DNA from: an uncultured Ruminococcus sp.
Lineage (GTDB): Bacteria; Bacillota; Clostridia; Oscillospirales; Ruminococcaceae
Length of the DNA: 64,000 bases
Assembly: GCF_937915125.1 (NCBI RefSeq)
Contig: NZ_CALDMP010000076.1
Location: 1-64,000, forward strand
Direction of reading: 5' to 3'
The position numbers and the translations under genes were made by a program. This document shows positions 61,695 through 64,000 of the stretch, piece after piece (the stretch's first letter is position 1; each line of letters begins with the position of its first letter). Under the pieces are notes generated by a model. That model was not told where the DNA came from. It did not search any database and worked only from the letters and a program-made list of their open reading frames with translations.

Positions 61695-63497
61695 TTATGC
61701 CAGCAGTTTCTGGCGAAGCAGGGCAAGGTCGAAGCCGTTGACAACGCCGTCAGCGTTCAGGTCGGCGAGGTTGTATTGGGTTTCGGTGAGGGTGGTTTGG
61801 TTCAGGAGGTGTTTTTGGAGAGCATTTATATCTGATTCATTTACGCAATAATCTAAATTTATATCATATTCTTCTATTACTTTAAATGAAATCAATTCAC
61901 TATCAACCAACCCTAAACTATTCCATGCAGTCACATATGCGGTATATTCACCAGGTTCAGCCAGATTTACAGAATAAATGCCATTTCTAAAATCTTCTGT
62001 TATCAGTCGTTCTCCATCTTTGTTAATTCCAATTGTATATCCAACTGCATTATCAGACGAAGCATAGAAATCTATTGTTTCATTTGTTGTATAGTATTCA
62101 TTGTTTACAAAAAGTTCTGATCTTGTGGGCTTATCCATAATTTCAAAGCTAATCACTTCACTATCGAATATCCCCAGTGAATTCCATGCAGTCACATATG
62201 CTGTATATATTCCTGGTTCTGTAAGAATAGTACTATATTTGTTACCTCTGAAATCTTCAGTGATCAATCGATTGCCATCTTTGTCAATGCCAATTGTGAA
62301 GCCTGTTGCGTTATCGGATTCGGCAAGAAATGACACCGTTTCACCACTTTCAAATCTGTTTCGCCCACTCTCTAATGACAATTTTGATGTGGTAGGTTTA
62401 CCAACAACTTTAAAGCTAACAACATTGCTATCAAAATGTCCTGTCAGGTTCCATGCGGTAACATATGCTGTATAGTTACCAATATCATCAAATGCGATTG
62501 AATATGTATTTCCATCTATAACCTCTGTCACTATTCTCTCGCCGTCTTTATCTATTCCAATGGTGTAACCTATTGAAATATCAGAGTTAGCTTCAAAAGT
62601 AACTGTATCTCCACTAGCAAATATACTCTGATTATTCTTTATACTTAAACTTGACCAAGAAGGCGCATCTGGAACTGAAAAATATACCACATTACTGTCT
62701 ATCCAGCCCGATGCATTATAAGCAGTGACATAAGCAGAATAACTGCCGGGTTCAGTGAAAGCATTCGAGTAGGTATTTCCATCACATCCTTCTGTAACAA
62801 TTCTTGTACCCTCATAATCAATTCCTATTGTGTAATTTGTAGCATAGTCCGAATACATTTCAAAAGATATGGTTTCTCCGCTTTGAAAAACAGTTTGATT
62901 ATTAACGATATTCAGTGTTGCCCAAGTTGGAACTTTGGTTATATCATTGTTGTATCTAAAAATCCCGCTCCAACTCCCATAGAATGAACCAACAGAAACT
63001 TCTGTTCCTGTTTGGTCACCAGGCTGTGGATATCCACGATCACTGTGTGCACCAACATTCTGATTGTTACCGATATAAATTTCTGTATGCCCATTTCTCC
63101 AGAGAATATCACCGCGCTGTAAATTAGAAACACTTCCGATTTGACTCCATGATATATATGTGAATCCATATTTCGGCAGAATATTAGGCATAGTTGCCGT
63201 TGTAAATGCAGAACCAGAGTATATTCCTGCATAGGATAATGCATGAGAAACCAGCGATGAACAGTCATAATCCGGACCATTTCGATTCGCCTGACTATAT
63301 CCATGCGAATCGTCGTTTGCAATATCAATTGCCCACTGTACTGCAGTTTCCATTTGTGGAGATATTGCGATCGCATCCATTGGTAAAAATATATTTTTGA
63401 AAGATGATCCCGAACACATCCCCAACATCATCACCACCGCAACCATCGCCGCAGTCCACTTCATAAACCAACGTTTCTGTCTTTGCGCCATTCTCAT
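61695..63497 (-). CDS. Secreted NlpC/P60-like hydrolase with four Ig-like repeats and dockerin
   Basis: The 600-residue protein has a signal peptide (about 1-30) and a papain-like NlpC/P60 or CHAP domain (about 48-185). The likely catalytic Cys79 lies in DYDCSSLVSHAL and His137 in NGHTEIYIG. Four tandem repeats of about 90 residues follow, each with FxSGETVxF-like and YTIGIDKDGxRxxTE phrases and an AYVTAWN ending. The dockerin (about 543-600) has the loops DINLDYCVNESD and DLNADGVVNGFD. The enzyme domain probably cuts peptidoglycan peptides, its own or that of other bacteria. The gene is more AT-rich than its neighbours, which may point to transfer. The ATG follows AGGAG by 10 bases. A consensus promoter and a palindrome lie upstream. 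Confidence 0.87.
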   Translation of the reverse strand: MRMAQRQKRWFMKWTAAMVAVVMMLGMCSGSSFKNIFLPMDAIAISPQMETAVQWAIDIANDDSHGYSQANRNGPDYDCSSLVSHALSYAGIYSGSAFTTATMPNILPKYGFTYISWSQIGSVSNLQRGDILWRNGHTEIYIGNNQNVGAHSDRGYPQPGDQTGTEVSVGSFYGSWSGIFRYNNDITKVPTWATLNIVNNQTVFQSGETISFEMYSDYATNYTIGIDYEGTRIVTEGCDGNTYSNAFTEPGSYSAYVTAYNASGWIDSNVVYFSVPDAPSWSSLSIKNNQSIFASGDTVTFEANSDISIGYTIGIDKDGERIVTEVIDGNTYSIAFDDIGNYTAYVTAWNLTGHFDSNVVSFKVVGKPTTSKLSLESGRNRFESGETVSFLAESDNATGFTIGIDKDGNRLITEDFRGNKYSTILTEPGIYTAYVTAWNSLGIFDSEVISFEIMDKPTRSELFVNNEYYTTNETIDFYASSDNAVGYTIGINKDGERLITEDFRNGIYSVNLAEPGEYTAYVTAWNSLGLVDSELISFKVIEEYDINLDYCVNESDINALQKHLLNQTTLTETQYNLADLNADGVVNGFDLALLRQKLLA

Positions 63498-63553
63498 AAA
63501 AAATCAACTCCTTTCGCACTTCACGAATAACCACATCTGATTATTCCGATAAT

Positions 63554-63582
63554 ATTATAATCTATTTAGACTAAAATGTCAA
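63554..63582 (-). promoter_or_regulatory. Promoter of the NlpC/P60-dockerin gene
   Basis: On the minus strand TTGACA (63582-63577) and TATAAT (63559-63554) are separated by exactly 17 bases. Confidence 0.87.
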
Positions 63583-63594
63583 TACTTTTTAGTC
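63569..63594. promoter_or_regulatory. Candidate XRE operator
   Basis: GACTAAAA-tgtcaatact-TTTTAGTC has perfect 8-bp arms and encloses the -35 box of the divergent promoter, so a bound regulator would block it. Confidence 0.65.
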
Positions 63595-63631
63595 ATATGT
63601 GATAAAATTTTCTGAGAAAGGAGTGGCATAT

Positions 63632-63991
63632 ATGGCTTTTTACCAACGAATCCGGGATTTGCGAGAGGATGCGGACAAAACACAGACCGATATTGCACAA
63701 TATCTGGGCACAACGGCGCAGTATTACGGCAAGTACGAAAAAGGAGAGCGTGAAATTCCCTTTCTGCGTGCCATCCAGCTGGCGGAATATTATGATGTCA
63801 GCCTGGATTATCTCGCCGGGCGCACCAATTTTCCCAAGGGTAAAGACAATATGCCCTTTCAGGAAGATGCGCTGTATATTCTGGAAAAATACGCCACTCT
63901 CACCGAACGCAACAAAGGCAGGCTGGAACAATTCCTGGACGATCTCTGCGAACAGCAGGGCGAGGATACCTTTCGCCAAAAAGAAGCCTGA
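63632..63991 (+). CDS. XRE family helix-turn-helix regulator
   Basis: The 119-residue protein has an N-terminal HTH_3 domain (about 4-60): IRDLREDADKTQTDIAQYLG with the recognition helix TTAQYYGKYEKGER, then LDYLAGRTN. The C-terminal tail (about 80-119) is charged and helical and may dimerise. The ATG at 63632 follows AAAGGAG by 8 bases; an upstream GTG has no site. It diverges from the NlpC/P60-dockerin gene across a 134-base gap that holds the palindrome at 63569-63594, so it probably regulates that gene. Confidence 0.88.
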   Translation: MAFYQRIRDLREDADKTQTDIAQYLGTTAQYYGKYEKGEREIPFLRAIQLAEYYDVSLDYLAGRTNFPKGKDNMPFQEDALYILEKYATLTERNKGRLEQFLDDLCEQQGEDTFRQKEA

Positions 63992-64000
63992 TGACACTTT

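Overview
The window looks like a chromosome segment of a gut Ruminococcus-type Clostridium (Oscillospiraceae). The gene complement is Gram-positive: gdpP-rplI-dnaB, tilS-hpt-ftsH, RNase J, a cysteine T-box and a BceAB-like transporter. At least four secreted proteins, plus one broken gene, carry dockerin modules, the calcium-binding plugs of cellulosomes. By eye the GC content is a little above 50 percent, which would suit R. champanellensis or a relative. That species guess is inference. About 48 protein genes are supported. No rRNA, tRNA or CRISPR array was found.

Layout: 0.5-3.7 kb, sulfur and methyl metabolism (metY, luxS) plus a membrane protein. 3.9-6.4 kb, a secreted leucine-rich-repeat dockerin protein. 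6.5-16.1 kb, a long minus-strand housekeeping block (rnj, gdpP, rplI, dnaB, tilS, hpt, ftsH). 16.7-22.5 kb, an amino-acid:sodium symporter, two PH-domain membrane proteins and tex. 22.8-30.6 kb, minus-strand genes (cysE, HAD phosphatase, cysS, cyclophilin, murA, MBL hydrolase, rlmH, radical SAM protein). The cysE group starts from a consensus promoter and a T-box leader with a UGC (Cys) specifier. 31.1-36.4 kb and 39.6-44.3 kb hold two similar modules, each a MarR regulator followed by a pair of ABC exporter half-transporters, each with its own palindromic operator. Between them lie a choline-binding-repeat glucosaminidase, an HD phosphohydrolase and a CmpB-type membrane protein. 44.4-47.8 kb, enolase and metG. 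48.1-49.5 kb, a broken and an intact dockerin gene. 49.6-52.5 kb, a BceAB-like transporter with a small membrane ORF after it. 52.7-56.6 kb, sbcCD. 56.8-57.8 kb, a second dockerin protein related to the first. 58.0-60.8 kb, a Bce-type two-component system preceded by a DUF4253 gene. 60.9-61.6 kb, trmO. 61.7-64.0 kb, a secreted NlpC/P60-like enzyme with Ig-like repeats and a dockerin, divergent from an XRE regulator.

The most notable non-coding content is a set of small palindromic mobile elements. Family R1 (172 bp) has four full copies, one internally deleted copy and one copy cut by the window edge. Its ends read GGCAAYACCGCACAAAG, and each full copy is flanked by a different 4-bp direct repeat. 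Family R2 (165 bp) has two nearly identical copies with other ends, also flanked by 4-bp direct repeats. No transposase lies in the window, so both behave like MITEs mobilised in trans. R1 copies sit inside apparent operons, directly upstream of metY and cysS and between a response regulator and its kinase.

Promoters were read by eye as -35/-10 pairs with 17 bp spacing unless stated, and starts were chosen by ribosome-binding site. Seven genes appear to start with TTG.
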